The translations under genes and the position numbers were made by a program. Under the pieces are notes generated by a model. It was not told where the DNA came from, made no database searches, and worked only from the letters and a program-made list of their open reading frames with translations. A DNA stretch of 64,000 nucleotides from Phytopythium helicoides (Eukaryota > Oomycota > Peronosporomycetes > Pythiales > Pythiaceae), in the NCBI GenBank assembly GCA_024867545.1, contig JANFNE010000036.1, positions 62,001 to 126,000 of the forward strand, given 5' to 3'. Shown piece by piece: positions 29,484 through 42,370 of this stretch (positions are counted from its first letter, which is position 1; every line of letters begins with the position of its first letter).

Positions 29484-30428
29484 ATGTCCGTCGAGATGGC
29501 GCCGCCCCCCGCCAACGCCGACGCCGCCAGGCGCTGCGTGCTCACAGGCTTCGTGCGTATCGAGGAGAGCGACGGCCGCGTGGCCATGCGCAAGTCCGGC
29601 CCGGCGGCGGCGCAGGCGGCGGTCGAGGCGCCGACGCCCGCCAAGGCGCGCGCGCGGGCGCGCGTGTGCTCGCGCTGGCTCTACGGCGTGCTCAAGGGCG
29701 ACCGGCTGCGGCTCTACTGGCGCCGCACCGACTACAAGCGGCGCGCGCCGCCGCTGGACGAGCTCACGCTGCAGATGAAGGCCACCGACGCCGACGAGAG
29801 CGTCTTCGGCTTCGACCACGAGTGCGTCTACGTGCGCGCCAAGGACAGCGGCCGCGTGCTATCGGTGCGCATCCACCAGAAGAAGGACATCGTGCGGTGG
29901 GTCACCGCGCTGTACTACCAGAGCCTCAGCCAGGGAGAAGACGCCAGCAAGGACCTCGCGAGGGAGCGCAGCGCGTCGCCCACCAACAGCGAGCGCTTGA
30001 CCGGCTCGGACGAATCGTCCACGGGCTCCAATACACGCGCCAAGCGAAAGAGCGTATCCTTCCAGGAAGAGCCGCAGGTCGTCGTGCTGCCTAGACAGTC
30101 GTACGACCCGGACGACCTCTTCTACTCGTCCGTAGACTACGAGATGTTCCTGCAGCAGCGCAAGCCCCACCTGTCGTCGCTCATGCAAGCCATCTACGCC
30201 AAGACCGCCGCCAAGCTCAAGGTCTCTTCCAAGAAGCACCTGCGGTGAGTCACCGGTCCCCCTACACGTCCGTGATAGTCAGAAAGTGCCTCTTCATGCA
30301 TCCACAGCAGGAGTCATCGAGGACTGTATCATAGCCAATATATCAGCAGCAACCGCGAACTCTCTGGCCCTGTAGTTGCCAGTCCCGCTCACCCTCTTGC
30401 TGAAATGGATGCTGCGCAATCAGTATGA
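29484..30428 (+). CDS. PH-domain protein
   Basis: Start at the ATG 29484 (the frame is open upstream without ATG). Residues about 20-150 fit a pleckstrin-homology fold: an opening strand VLTGFVRIEES, SRWLYGVLKGDRLRLYWRR, a middle FGFDHECVYVRAKD, and the closing helix KKDIVRWVTALYYQSL. A serine-rich linker and a short helical tail (YEMFLQQRKPHLSSLMQAIY) follow. A stop occurs at 30246-30248, but the last codons coincide with a perfect GTGAGT donor. Splicing 30245-30307 out leads in phase to 36 more open codons ending at 30428 (293 aa total). The spliced form is preferred; 254 aa is the alternative. Role probably membrane or phosphoinositide binding; partners unknown. Confidence 0.65.
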
Positions 30429-30612
30429 TGGACACCTTCACCAACTCGCCATCCCTCGTTTCACGTCGGACGCGAGGGATATCGTCCGTTTCCGATTCAG
30501 CGACTGTGAAGCTATTCCTACCGCCGCAAGTGCCGGTTGAGCCCGTCCGAAGTTCTGTTGTTGAGCTCTTCTGTCGCTACCCAGCCTAACGAGCTGCGAG
30601 TGGTCTAGCAGC
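30429..30612. other. Short gap before the EF-hand gene
   Basis: This stretch presumably holds the promoter of the EF-hand gene at 30613. If the PH gene is not spliced, the non-coding stretch begins at 30249 and is 364 bp long. No other feature is seen. Confidence 0.4.
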
Positions 30613-33600
30613 ATGCACAAGACGAGATCGGCCAAGATTGATAGCCTCAGCACCGCAGGTAAGGTCGCTGAGTCCAGCGACTTGCCATACTTCAGCTTCA
30701 CAACGCTAACGTTTCCGTTATGTAGAATGGCAGCAGTATCACAAGCTCCTGTCGAGCCGCGAGCTCATCGCAACTTTTGCAGACGAAATCATGTGCTTTT
30801 CACGCACATCAATGAAGCCCGACGAAGTTTTGAGACGCTTTAGTCTCAACGGAGATGGCCAGTTAGACTTGCGCGAGTTTATTCTAGCTACCAAGCGGCT
30901 TGAGCTCGTCAAATCCGAGCACAAGGCTCGAGCGCTTTATCAGTCTTTTTGTCCGTCTGCGTCGCGCAAGCTTGACATCGACATCTTTTGTCGTATTATG
31001 ACCGAGTGGTCGCTCACTCTCATGCGTGAAATGTTCGAGCAGCAATCCCTTCAGCAGCAGCAGCATAGACAACTACGACCTAACCGAACTGCAGCGAATT
31101 CTCTAGCGACTCCGTATGCTGTTGAGCCCCATCCACAACCAGCTACCCCGCGTTCTTCAAATCGACCTAATACAGATCGCGACGAGGCTGTGGCACCAAG
31201 AACAAGTAACAGCGAGTGTTCAACGGAAGCGGAGGAGATTTGGCGGCGAATTTCGGTCCCAGTAAGCCAGCACCGTGAGAAACTTCGACAGCTATTTCTA
31301 CGACTAGACGTATCATGCACCGGGTGTGTGAGCCAGGAAGAGTTTGAGATGGCGCTGCGTCATGTTGGTGTTTTTCTCACGCCGCGTGAGTTTGAGCGAG
31401 TGTACGAATCACTAGACGAGCAGCTCAAGATTGGACGAGCAGGAGGTGATGGCTCCACCTTCTCCATTCGGTACACGGATTTGCTAAACGCCATGATTGG
31501 AACTAATCAGCGTTCAGCACGAACACTGCCGACGACGTCAAAGCTGGCGTCGCCGCCTGTTGTTACGGTGGCCAGTGCGCGGCTCTGGGATATGTTAGTG
31601 GCAGCTCTTGACAAACTGCGACCTCTTTTTCAACAATTCCAGAGAATCCAGCAGCACAAGCTTCCACCAGAAACATTTCGAGACTGCCTACGTAAGTGCG
31701 GCATTGTGCTCAGCAACGCAGATTTTGCCGCGCTACGCGTGCGCTTGCTTCCTTTTTCGTACGTTTACATTGTTGTTAGGACATTAAAGAACCTGCAGAT
31801 CGTGACTTACACACTTTCTTCGTGCCTCTTTTATCGTAGCGACAATGCATCTGGGAGTATCAGCCTCGCCCCGCTAGTGGATGCACTTCAACTTGCTGAT
31901 CATTCAAACACGCAATCCCGTTCAACTTCGACGCCGCCATATATGGAGCCAGTTAAATCCAAGACAAGTGGTAGTAGCATTTCGTTGTCCGCAGCTGCCA
32001 GTGCAATCGGGGTTTCGCCGATTCGAACAGGTCGAAAGACCAACTTCACTCCGCCTGGGGTCGCTTTTTCATCGGCGCCTCACCCTGCTGGTAAATCCAA
32101 TGAGCAGAGGTGATAAAAGGCATAAGCATGATGTTTGATCTCTTCACTCGCTCACACAACGTCTCATTTTTCTAGGAACGCGGAGGCGGATCGCACGATG
32201 GTACGCATTCGAGACGAAAGCCGTTGGCGCAGCGACCTCAATTTTCCCTCATCTACATCCCCAACTCTGAGCTCGAAGTCAACTGACGAGGAGCGAGAGC
32301 AACAGCTCCGGGAGCAATATCAGCACCACAAGCAGCATCAACAAGATCCATTCTTTGCATCAGGAGGCAAGCCACCTGTAGCTCTGGAAGCTAGGATCCT
32401 GGCCAAGATTCAGCAGGCACGTGAACTTGGACAGCTAGGCGGTGCGTGCTCTCCGCAGACACTGTTTCCAGGAGATCGTTTTGGCCGGATCACTCGGGGG
32501 CAGTTTCGTCAAGGGCTTGTGCATTTAGGAGTTCTTGCTCGATACGCTGAGGTTGAAGCACTTTTCTGGACACTCGACCCTACTGGTCGCGGTTACATGA
32601 TTAGTCGGGAGCTATACGACCACCTTGGGGCTTTCTCCGCAGCACAAAGCAGTCGATCAAAAGATGGTGACGCATGGAAGCACCTAATACCGACAGTCTC
32701 CACAGATCCTAGCGAATCCGATTCTCCTGTGGGTATTCCTAGACTAACTCGCTCGGTCCAAAAGGTGCTGGAGCGTATGCTACTTGACTTCCCTCAGCTA
32801 TTCTCGATTTGTGAGCGCTGTGATATCCGGAAGACTGGTACAGTGTCCCCTCCCGAGCTTCTCTCGGCAATTCAAGAACTCGGAATCCTCGCATCTGTGG
32901 CAGACACTCAAACTGCAATCGCTGCCTTGTGCCCCAAAATTGACCCAGCAGCTAGTTCTTCGTCATCTGCTTCTTCGATTGCAATTCCATATCGGACACT
33001 CGACCGCCGGCTTGCACAATTGTGTAGTGACCTTCTTTCTCCGAAGAAACGCAAGACAATGCACTTATCCACTGCTTCAGTTCTGCTAGCACCGCACGAG
33101 CAGCTTTACAGCGAGCGACTAAGTACGTCCAAGAGTAGCGACTATGACATGAACACAATGAGTGAGACGGATGCGCTGTGGAATTGCCCACGTCGACGCA
33201 TGAACCAGTCGCATCGAGCCAATAAAACATCTATACATATTGGAGACGCTACTCAATCGGATTCAATGGCCACGGACAACAACAATCATCAAAGCGATAC
33301 AATTGACCGCGGGGAGCGACGGCGGTTGCTGGCAATTGTAGGTATTATTCATGATGTGTTGGAGCGTCGAAGCGATCTCAAGACCGTGATGGACCTACAC
33401 CGCAGTGCTGATGCGCACGGCCAAGTGACGAAGCAAGATCTTATCGATATCCTCATGACGTCACGATTGAACTTGGATTTTGAGACGGGTGGCGTCTCAG
33501 CCACAGAATTCGTCGACGCATTGTATCCTTCTCCAGCTCCGTCGTCTCCATTGGCACACAACGCCAACACACATGTTAGTGTGGGATTCTTGGATTTGCT

Positions 33601-34309
33601 GCATCGATGTAGCGATTTGCTGACCGAATCAACACGAATTCTCCAATTAAGCCAGACTGGTGCAGCAACACCCTCCCAAAAGCAGCACCATCGTCAAACA
33701 GCTCGCCGTCTGAACTCGTCCATTGCTCTTGGAGTGGATCATACCACCCATGATTCCGGTCCGGATTCGATGCTGCCTGCTATGTATTCAACGTCGCTGT
33801 TGCAACCGCAACACCAGCGCGATCGATCTTCAACAACGTATGGAACAGGCTCATTGCAAGAAGAAACCAGTCCGATCGAATCAATTCGTCGTAAACTTAT
33901 ACGTGAGTCAAGGTTGAAGGATCTACTGCGGAGTGATGAGGGACGGCGCAGTGCTGCTGTCCTCGTTCGGCATGCATTCAAAGGGCTAGCTCCTCGAGAA
34001 ATGGTCGTGCCTGTAGAGAATGGCGAATTTGAGGCTATGTGCCGTGCCACCGATCTCAAACACGCATGCTACCGCCTCGGACTTGACCTGGATACACGCG
34101 AGCAAGCATTCATGGCCCGAGCACTCGATGCAAACGGTTCAGGCTTCGTCTCGTCCCCGCAGGTACACCAGTTCCTGGTTCACTTAGCAAGAACTGTCCA
34201 AGATTCGATGCCAGGCAGAGATAAGCTCGGCGAGCCTCGTGTGAGGTGGAACGACGCCTACAAAGACAACAACCATGCCGATACAAACATTGAACAGACA
34301 ACACATTGA
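30613..34309 (+). CDS. Multi-EF-hand protein, EFCAB6-like
   Basis: Four exons: 30613-30658, 30726-31758, 31840-32109 and 32176-34309; introns 67, 81 and 66 bp, all phases consistent, 1160 aa. Several EF-hand-like loops are spread along the protein: NGDGQLDLREF, LDVSCTGCVSQEEF, LDPTGRGYMISREL, CDIRKTGTVSPPEL and LDANGSGFVSS. Many have substituted calcium ligands. Paired helices such as LFLRLDVS and MALRHVGVFLTPREFERVY recall the repeated EF-hand pairs of EFCAB6, a sperm/flagellar protein. Long Ser/Gln-rich linkers separate them. A flagellar calcium-sensing or structural role is inferred. The third intron removes an in-frame stop at 32111; without it the gene would appear as two. Confidence 0.75.
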
Positions 34310-34439
34310 GAGCAAGGCGGTAGCACAGATATCGAACTACCTGAGAACACTATGAATAACTTGATCATGTTGAACTCGACGCCACTCTATATCCATCTTT
34401 GATTCACGGCCATTCCCCTTTTGGTGACCGAGCAGCTCT

Positions 34440-34907
34440 ATGGACAGCAAAAAAGGAGGGCTTCCACGACTCAAGCCCGCTCCAGTGTCGAGCAAGCCGG
34501 CGCTGGCCAATTCAAGTGATGCCGCTCGCATGAACCGCGTCACGAGCGGTATTGGTGGGGCACTTGAGACTATTCAGCTAAAGATGGAGATGCTAGATCG
34601 CGAGATTCGCGCCGACGAGAAGGGCAAACGTGACTATGATGATCAGCTCTTCAGACTTGGTCAGCGACGAGCAGATATCGAGTCAAAGTTGCGTGAGTGC
34701 CGTGAGTGGCTCGAGCTATTTGAAAGCAAGATTACGCCTCTGGAAACCAAATACGGCGAGACAACGGGAGGCATGCAGACACTCTATGACGACGCCAAGT
34801 TGCGTCATTCACAGGGCATTCTTGTGCTAATGCAGAACTTCGACTACCATCCAGAGTTCAAGCGCTGGAGCGACACTTTCTCCGCCGTGCCATTTCGTCC
34901 AAAGTAG
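34440..34907 (+). CDS. Small coiled-coil protein, probably flagellar type
   Basis: Intronless, 155 aa, ATG at 34440. A basic/proline-rich start (residues 1-30) is followed by a continuous coiled coil of about 80 residues (IQLKMEMLDREIRADEKGKR, LGQRRADIESKLRECREWLE). A conserved-looking tail FDYHPEFKRWSDTFSAVPFR ends the protein. Tails of the form HPxFKRxxDTFxAxPF occur in small axonemal proteins, so a flagellar role fits the adjacent EFCAB6-like gene 130 bp upstream. The exact family is not recognised. Confidence 0.7.
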   Translation: MDSKKGGLPRLKPAPVSSKPALANSSDAARMNRVTSGIGGALETIQLKMEMLDREIRADEKGKRDYDDQLFRLGQRRADIESKLRECREWLELFESKITPLETKYGETTGGMQTLYDDAKLRHSQGILVLMQNFDYHPEFKRWSDTFSAVPFRPK

Positions 34908-34994
34908 GAAAATCACAATAACACGGTTTGGATCCGATGTGCTCGCCTTCGATCGGCAAGCATGTTCTTTGAAACGATGACAGATTCCAATAAT

Positions 34995-36938
<1,944 letters not shown>

Positions 36939-39782
36939 ATGGTGTCGCTGCTGAGCGGCATCAAGTTCCTCAAGGACAGCGGGGGCGGCGCCGACGACGC
37001 TGGAGACGACAGGAGGCGTCCGCGCGACTCGGTGAGCGCCCGAACCGCGCTTTTCCGACCCCCGGGGGCTCAATATTGACAGAGATGACGCTCATTGACG
37101 GTTGAAACGGTGGTCATGATGCGCAGAGCTCGTCCGAGAGCGAGGACCGGAAGCGGAAGAAGCACAAGAAGCACAGGAAGGACGGAAAGAAGAAGCACAG
37201 GAAGCACAGAAAAGACGAGCGCAAGGGCAGGAGGAGGGAGAGCGACGCGTCCTCTAGCGAGTCAGAGCGAGAGCCCGAGTCGCCCAAGAAGAGACCCGAT
37301 GCACTCCCTCGGGATGACTGGATGGCCATGGTACGCGTGCTGCTGTTGCTGATGCATCAACGGTATTGGGACACAGGACTGATGAAGGATATTGCAGCCG
37401 TTCATGACAGACGAGCAGCCCAAGAAGCAGCCTGAAAAGACGGCTGCAGAGCTCCAGGAGGAGGAGAAGCAAGCGCGCATCCAGGCGGAGATTGACGCGG
37501 GGATGCGTGAGCCGGTGACTGGCATGGTGTACGGACTGTACGACCCAAAGAACCCGGACAAACCGCCGACGATCTCAAAGCACGATGTCGACGAAGACGC
37601 TAAGTCGATTAGCACCAAGGAGGAAGACAGCAGTGACATGCCATTAGTGGGCGACGGAGGAGCTAGTTGGAGGGCTAAAATGCTGGAACGGGCTAAGGAG
37701 CGCGCACGCGCAACTGGTGTCTCGGTCGAATCGATTGTCGGCGAGCGGTTTGGCTCGATTGATGATCTCCATGAAGCTGCTCGAGGGTCTGCACGGAAGG
37801 ACGCCCATCTGAACTACAAGCGCAGCTCTTCGCGACAATCGCGCAACCGTAGTCGATCACGTAGTCGCTCTCCAGCCCGACAGAAGAGGACTCTGCCAGT
37901 TGGCCGCGATGTCAAGGACAAAACTTTACTAGCAAGCTATTCAACACGCGTTCAAGCCTCGGTAGCGCGGTCGATGGCGCAACCTGACAGCAAACGCGGT
38001 AACTCTCGCGCCAGTGAATCTCAAAATCGTGACAATAGTGACGACGAACCGATCGACTACTCAAAGCTTCCAGACTTTGACAGTGAGCGACAAGAGTCAA
38101 GGCGTCCTAGACCTCGTGAAAGAGGCGGAAGAGATAGGGATCAATCACGAAGTCAACGTCGCAGCCGAAGCCGAAGCCGCGACAGAGATAGCAGACGCCG
38201 TGAATCGCCTCCACGGCGTGGTCGCTCTCGTTCTCGATCTCGTGAAACATCTCGGAGAACTGAAGGTCGTAGCTCTGATCGCAAAAAGTCTTCTGCGAAC
38301 GAGCGAAAGCAGCAGTCGAAAACGGAGGAACGTCATCAAACAACGGCAAAGATCGAGAAAGCTGTGGACCCTATCAAGGCGGCCAAAGAGCGCGAAGAGC
38401 TCGAGAAACGGAATGCATTTTTGTACGGCGGTCGTGGAAGCGAGTCTGCTCCATCAACCGAAAGCTCAGCTGTGCATTCGGTCAGTAATTCTAGCAGTAG
38501 CCACCCAGGTGCCGCCGAAAAGCCCAAAGACGAAGAAATCGACTTGAACAAGCTTGCAGCGAAAGCGCTACGAGCACAGATGATGGGGAAGACCGAACTT
38601 TTCCGAAAACTCACCGAGCAGCTCAACGAACTAGAAGCTAAGCGCGAGCAAGAAAAGGTTGCGCAGGCTATCCCCCACTTTGAGGCAATCAGTGGTGCTC
38701 TGCCTCCGCTGGAAAAAGAAGACCTCCGTACTGGCTCGCGCAATGGAAAGAAGAATCGAAAAGACGACGAAACTCCGTTCAACCTTGAGGTGTCTCTCAA
38801 CGAGCTGGTGCGTGAGGAGCGAATGACCAGCGCCCGTGTTGATGAGGGCAACATGGATGCAATTCACGCTCGCAACATTATTCGTCTCGGCACGAAATAC
38901 AAGGGTACCGAAGTGAACGCGCGCAATCTGTCGAGTGGTTTTGACGAAGAAGATCAGGTGGACACAAGGATGCTGCAGGCACCACGAGACCGTCTTACAA
39001 AGCGTGCGCAGGCGCAGCGTGAACAATCCAGGGCAATCAACGAAACGCGGAAATGGGAAGATCGCACGAACAAGTGCGGATTGTGCATGTCAGGGCCGTC
39101 TTTCAAGAAACACTTGATGCTGGCAATGGGCGAGTTCACGTACCTTGCGATCCCAAGCAAGCCAACTTTGCATCCTGGCCACTGCGTGATTGTCTCCATG
39201 GATCACACTTGCTCTTTTGTGCAGGCAGATGAGCAAGTGTTCGACGAGGTACAACGTTTTCAGCGGGCACTCTCAACCATGTACGCTGAGAAATTTGGGC
39301 AGAGCATAGTATTTATCGAGCAGACGAGTGCACCGCATCGGAAACGGCATACACTGATTGAGTGCATCCCTGTACCCAGCGATGTGTGCGCGGATACGCC
39401 AATGTTCTTCAAGCAGGAGCTTATGCAAGTTGATGAAGAGTGGTCCACGCATAAAAAGATCATTGATACGACCCAGGGTGGTGTGCGGCGGCACGTGCCC
39501 GCCAACTTTGCCTATTTCCACATCGAGTGGTCGGCTCCCGATACGAGCGGCGGGTATGCTCATGTGATCGAAGACGAGACCAAGTTCCCTCGCGACTTTG
39601 GCGTGAACGTGGTCGCCGGTATGCTCGAGACAGACCCGCCCAAGTTTGGCCACCGCGGGGGCTCTGAGGCGTCGAGGCGTCTCGATGCCGAAAAGCAGCA
39701 AGTGCTCGCGTTCCTCGAGGATTGGAAGCCGTTCGACTGGACGCGCGAGCTCGACGGCGGCGACTACGCGGCTGAGAACTAA
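36939..39782 (+). CDS. CWF19L2: CWF19-like splicing-associated protein
   Basis: Three exons: 36939-37031, 37127-37330 and 37398-39782; introns 95 and 67 bp, all phase 0, 893 aa. The first two exons and the N-terminal half of exon 3 are RS/RE- and lysine-rich ([27 protein letters not shown]), typical of spliceosomal proteins. The C-terminal part carries the two conserved CwfJ regions: [17 protein letters not shown] with [19 protein letters not shown] (HIT-like), then [20 protein letters not shown] and [18 protein letters not shown]. Known role: association with late spliceosome / intron-lariat disassembly alongside the debranching enzyme. Downstream on the same strand lies the BED/hAT-derived gene, 214 bp away. 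Confidence 0.93.
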
Positions 39783-39996
39783 TAGTTGGCCCGGTTGGGA
39801 GCAAAGTGTAGCCATGTCGATCAACAAAACCCTTGTTGGGCGTCGAAGGTTTTGACGCGTGGTTTCTTGGCCTCCCATTTGTGGTTTTCCCATCGATCTA
39901 TACAAATGTTCATATAAACTCGCCAAACCTGGACCAAAACCATCACATAGGTTTATTTGGAAAAAAATCCCCCCGGAGCCGAACACGAAGGTCGTC

Positions 39997-42156
39997 ATGG
40001 CGGAGATGGTGGCGCCGTCGCCAGGCGCTCCAGCTAAGCGCGGGCGCAAGCCGTCGAGCTTCTGGCCGTCGTTCACGGAGGCCGAGGACCCGTTCAAGCT
40101 GCGCGCGGCCGTGTGCAGGCACTGCTTGGAGCTTGTGCGACACCACAAGAAGTCGGAGCAGGCACGCAGCCACCTGATGAAGTGCGCGGCCTTCCTGCGC
40201 TCCATGGAGGCCACGCCCGCTCATGAGCAGCCCGAGTGGTTCGTGACAGAGCTGCTCAAGCGAAGGAGGAGGGCAGAAACCCACGGCCATAGAGCGCACG
40301 ACGCCGAAGAGGAGGTGGAGGGGGCTACGCATGGCACCCCGGACCTTTTCCAGTCGCTTGGACCTGCGTCCAGCTCCAGCGGTTTGTTCGGAAGCAACGT
40401 GGGAGCCAAGTTCAAGAAGATGCCGGACATGGGCTTCAAGAAAGAGAACGTTGCCAGGCTGCCGAAGAAAGAGGCCAAGAAAATCGAGGACTCGCTTGCC
40501 ATGCACTTCTTTATGAACATGACCGACGACGCGCTCGGTGTTGACCCCTGGAGCGACTACTGGTACCTCGTGAACGCAGTGTCCACTGCTGGAAGAGGAG
40601 CCGTAATCACTCTTCCAGACGAGAAGCGGCTTCTCTCCATCGTGCTGGACCGATGCTATGTTGCGTTCAAGCGCCGAGTCAACAAGTTCCTGTCGTCCCT
40701 CCCTTCGCCTGTTGCATTAACGCTGGACGAGTCTCCCAGCAGTACCCCAGGCGAGCTTGTAATGAATTACATCGCAGTTCCTGGCGTCGGTAAGAGCCTC
40801 CTATTGGAGTCTGTAATCTTTCCCGACTCGAGTGAGAACGGTCAGGCGGAGTGGACGGCCAACGACTTGTCTCGTGTCGTCAGCAGTTTACCAAACACTG
40901 TTGCAGGATGTGTTAGTGCCAGTTTGTCCCCTCAGCTTCGACGATCGTGGGATTTGTTCGAGGCAGGTCACCCTGGTTTATATTTTCATGGGTGCCTACG
41001 GACTGCCCTGGAGCAGCTACTTTGTGATATATTTGTGGTATCAGACGATTCGCCAAGCCCGTTATCCCTCGAGTTGCGGCAGTTTGCAACACAATGCCAC
41101 GACCTCACATCTTTTCTTCCTCGAGAGGCTGGCACTCCACCAGCAGCAGGTGACGGCAATGACCGAGGGCTACAACAGACTTTTGACTTTAACACGAGAG
41201 TGCTCGATACCGTAACTTTCCAGCCGAGCGCAACTCGAGTGCTTACAGTCAAGCAGGCTGTGGTCGCCATTTTGCGCGCTGAGATCTTCCTAGACTCAAG
41301 TGTCATCTCGCAAGTGACCTCAGCCATGAAATCTGGAGCGTTACAGCATGCTTCGACTAATGCTTTCCGAACTCAGCTTCAAAAGTGTCTTCATATTGTC
41401 TCGCCAATCGTGCGCTTCATTGCATCGTTTTCGGGGGTTATTTCCACCAAGCCGATCTCGGACGTGTACCCGAGCTTTCAGAAGCTTTCTAGCCACTTTG
41501 CCGAATCAACGCTGCTCGACGACAGTGAAAAGGTGCGACTGCAGACTGTCGTTCAGAGGCAGCGAGATGTTGTCATCCGAAAAGCGCATTTATTAGCAAC
41601 TCTACTCGACCCTGTTCATGGTGGTCATAATTTGGAAGGCAATGTCAAGGCGCGGACTGAGGCGATGCTGCTCGCATTGCCAACGACTGACGGATTTCCG
41701 CACGACGACGACAGCAAGGAAGCGCTGTACCTGCAGTACACGGACTTTCAGATCGCTTCAATGCAGCTGCGCAGTGGCAACGGCGACTCATTTGTGCTTC
41801 GTATGCTCAAGGAGCGAAAGAAGTCACCGCTGCAGTACTGGCTTACGGACGGCGCACGGTGGCCAGCGCTCCAAAGCATAGCGTGCAGAGTGCTTTCCAT
41901 GCCCGCATGTGCTGTGGACTCTTCTCAGCTGCTTCAACGTCCGGGTTTCTCGTTGCGACGTCTACGATCACGCCTGAACTCGCTCACCGTCGAGAAAATC
42001 GCGTTCCTGCGCACGAACGCGCGCGTGTTGAGTCCTTCCGGGTCCGGAGGCAACGGCGTGGCAACCGCTGCAGCAGTAGCCGCCGCCATCAAGTTCCTGG
42101 ACGAGAACGCCGACGCGAGCGCCGACACGCTCGTGTTCGAGTCCAGCGTGATCTAA
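39997..42156 (+). CDS. BED zinc-finger protein derived from a hAT transposase
   Basis: Intronless, 719 aa from the ATG at 39997; the longer upstream frame has no ATG. A BED-like finger lies at about residues 24-75 (FWPSFTEAEDPFKLRAAVCRHC ... RSHLMKCAAFL: C-x2-C and H-x4-C). An RNase-H-like hAT core follows: LTLDESPSSTPGELVMNY (the D of LSLDxW-type strands), then the HPGLYFHGCLRTALEQLL helix where hAT transposases have a GCxxHxLNL motif. A C-terminal dimerisation-like helical region replaces the usual well-conserved hATC signature. Intact frame, single copy in the window and no terminal repeats nearby suggest a domesticated host protein. Alternatively it is a recent autonomous element whose ends I cannot see. 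Confidence 0.65.
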   Translation: MAEMVAPSPGAPAKRGRKPSSFWPSFTEAEDPFKLRAAVCRHCLELVRHHKKSEQARSHLMKCAAFLRSMEATPAHEQPEWFVTELLKRRRRAETHGHRAHDAEEEVEGATHGTPDLFQSLGPASSSSGLFGSNVGAKFKKMPDMGFKKENVARLPKKEAKKIEDSLAMHFFMNMTDDALGVDPWSDYWYLVNAVSTAGRGAVITLPDEKRLLSIVLDRCYVAFKRRVNKFLSSLPSPVALTLDESPSSTPGELVMNYIAVPGVGKSLLLESVIFPDSSENGQAEWTANDLSRVVSSLPNTVAGCVSASLSPQLRRSWDLFEAGHPGLYFHGCLRTALEQLLCDIFVVSDDSPSPLSLELRQFATQCHDLTSFLPREAGTPPAAGDGNDRGLQQTFDFNTRVLDTVTFQPSATRVLTVKQAVVAILRAEIFLDSSVISQVTSAMKSGALQHASTNAFRTQLQKCLHIVSPIVRFIASFSGVISTKPISDVYPSFQKLSSHFAESTLLDDSEKVRLQTVVQRQRDVVIRKAHLLATLLDPVHGGHNLEGNVKARTEAMLLALPTTDGFPHDDDSKEALYLQYTDFQIASMQLRSGNGDSFVLRMLKERKKSPLQYWLTDGARWPALQSIACRVLSMPACAVDSSQLLQRPGFSLRRLRSRLNSLTVEKIAFLRTNARVLSPSGSGGNGVATAAAVAAAIKFLDENADASADTLVFESSVI

Positions 42157-42370
42157 CGCCTGGTATGGACAATGTAGCTCCTCGTCACATGTTGGCGTCC
42201 ACTTCAACAGTACCCCATCGAACCCACCACGAACCTCATCGCACGAAATGATCAGCGTCCGCATTTACAGCCAATGAAACTCCCTCAATCCCCCGTTTTC
42301 ACCCAATCAACACCCGCAATCAGACGACCCCTGTCGCTCTCCACCTCAGAAAGGAAAGCAACCCGCCGAG

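Noticed and set aside
32135..34309. Separate EF-hand gene starting at 32135
   Set aside because: An intron 32110-32175 joins it in phase to the upstream EF-hand exons, and the supposed N-terminal residues lie within that intron.
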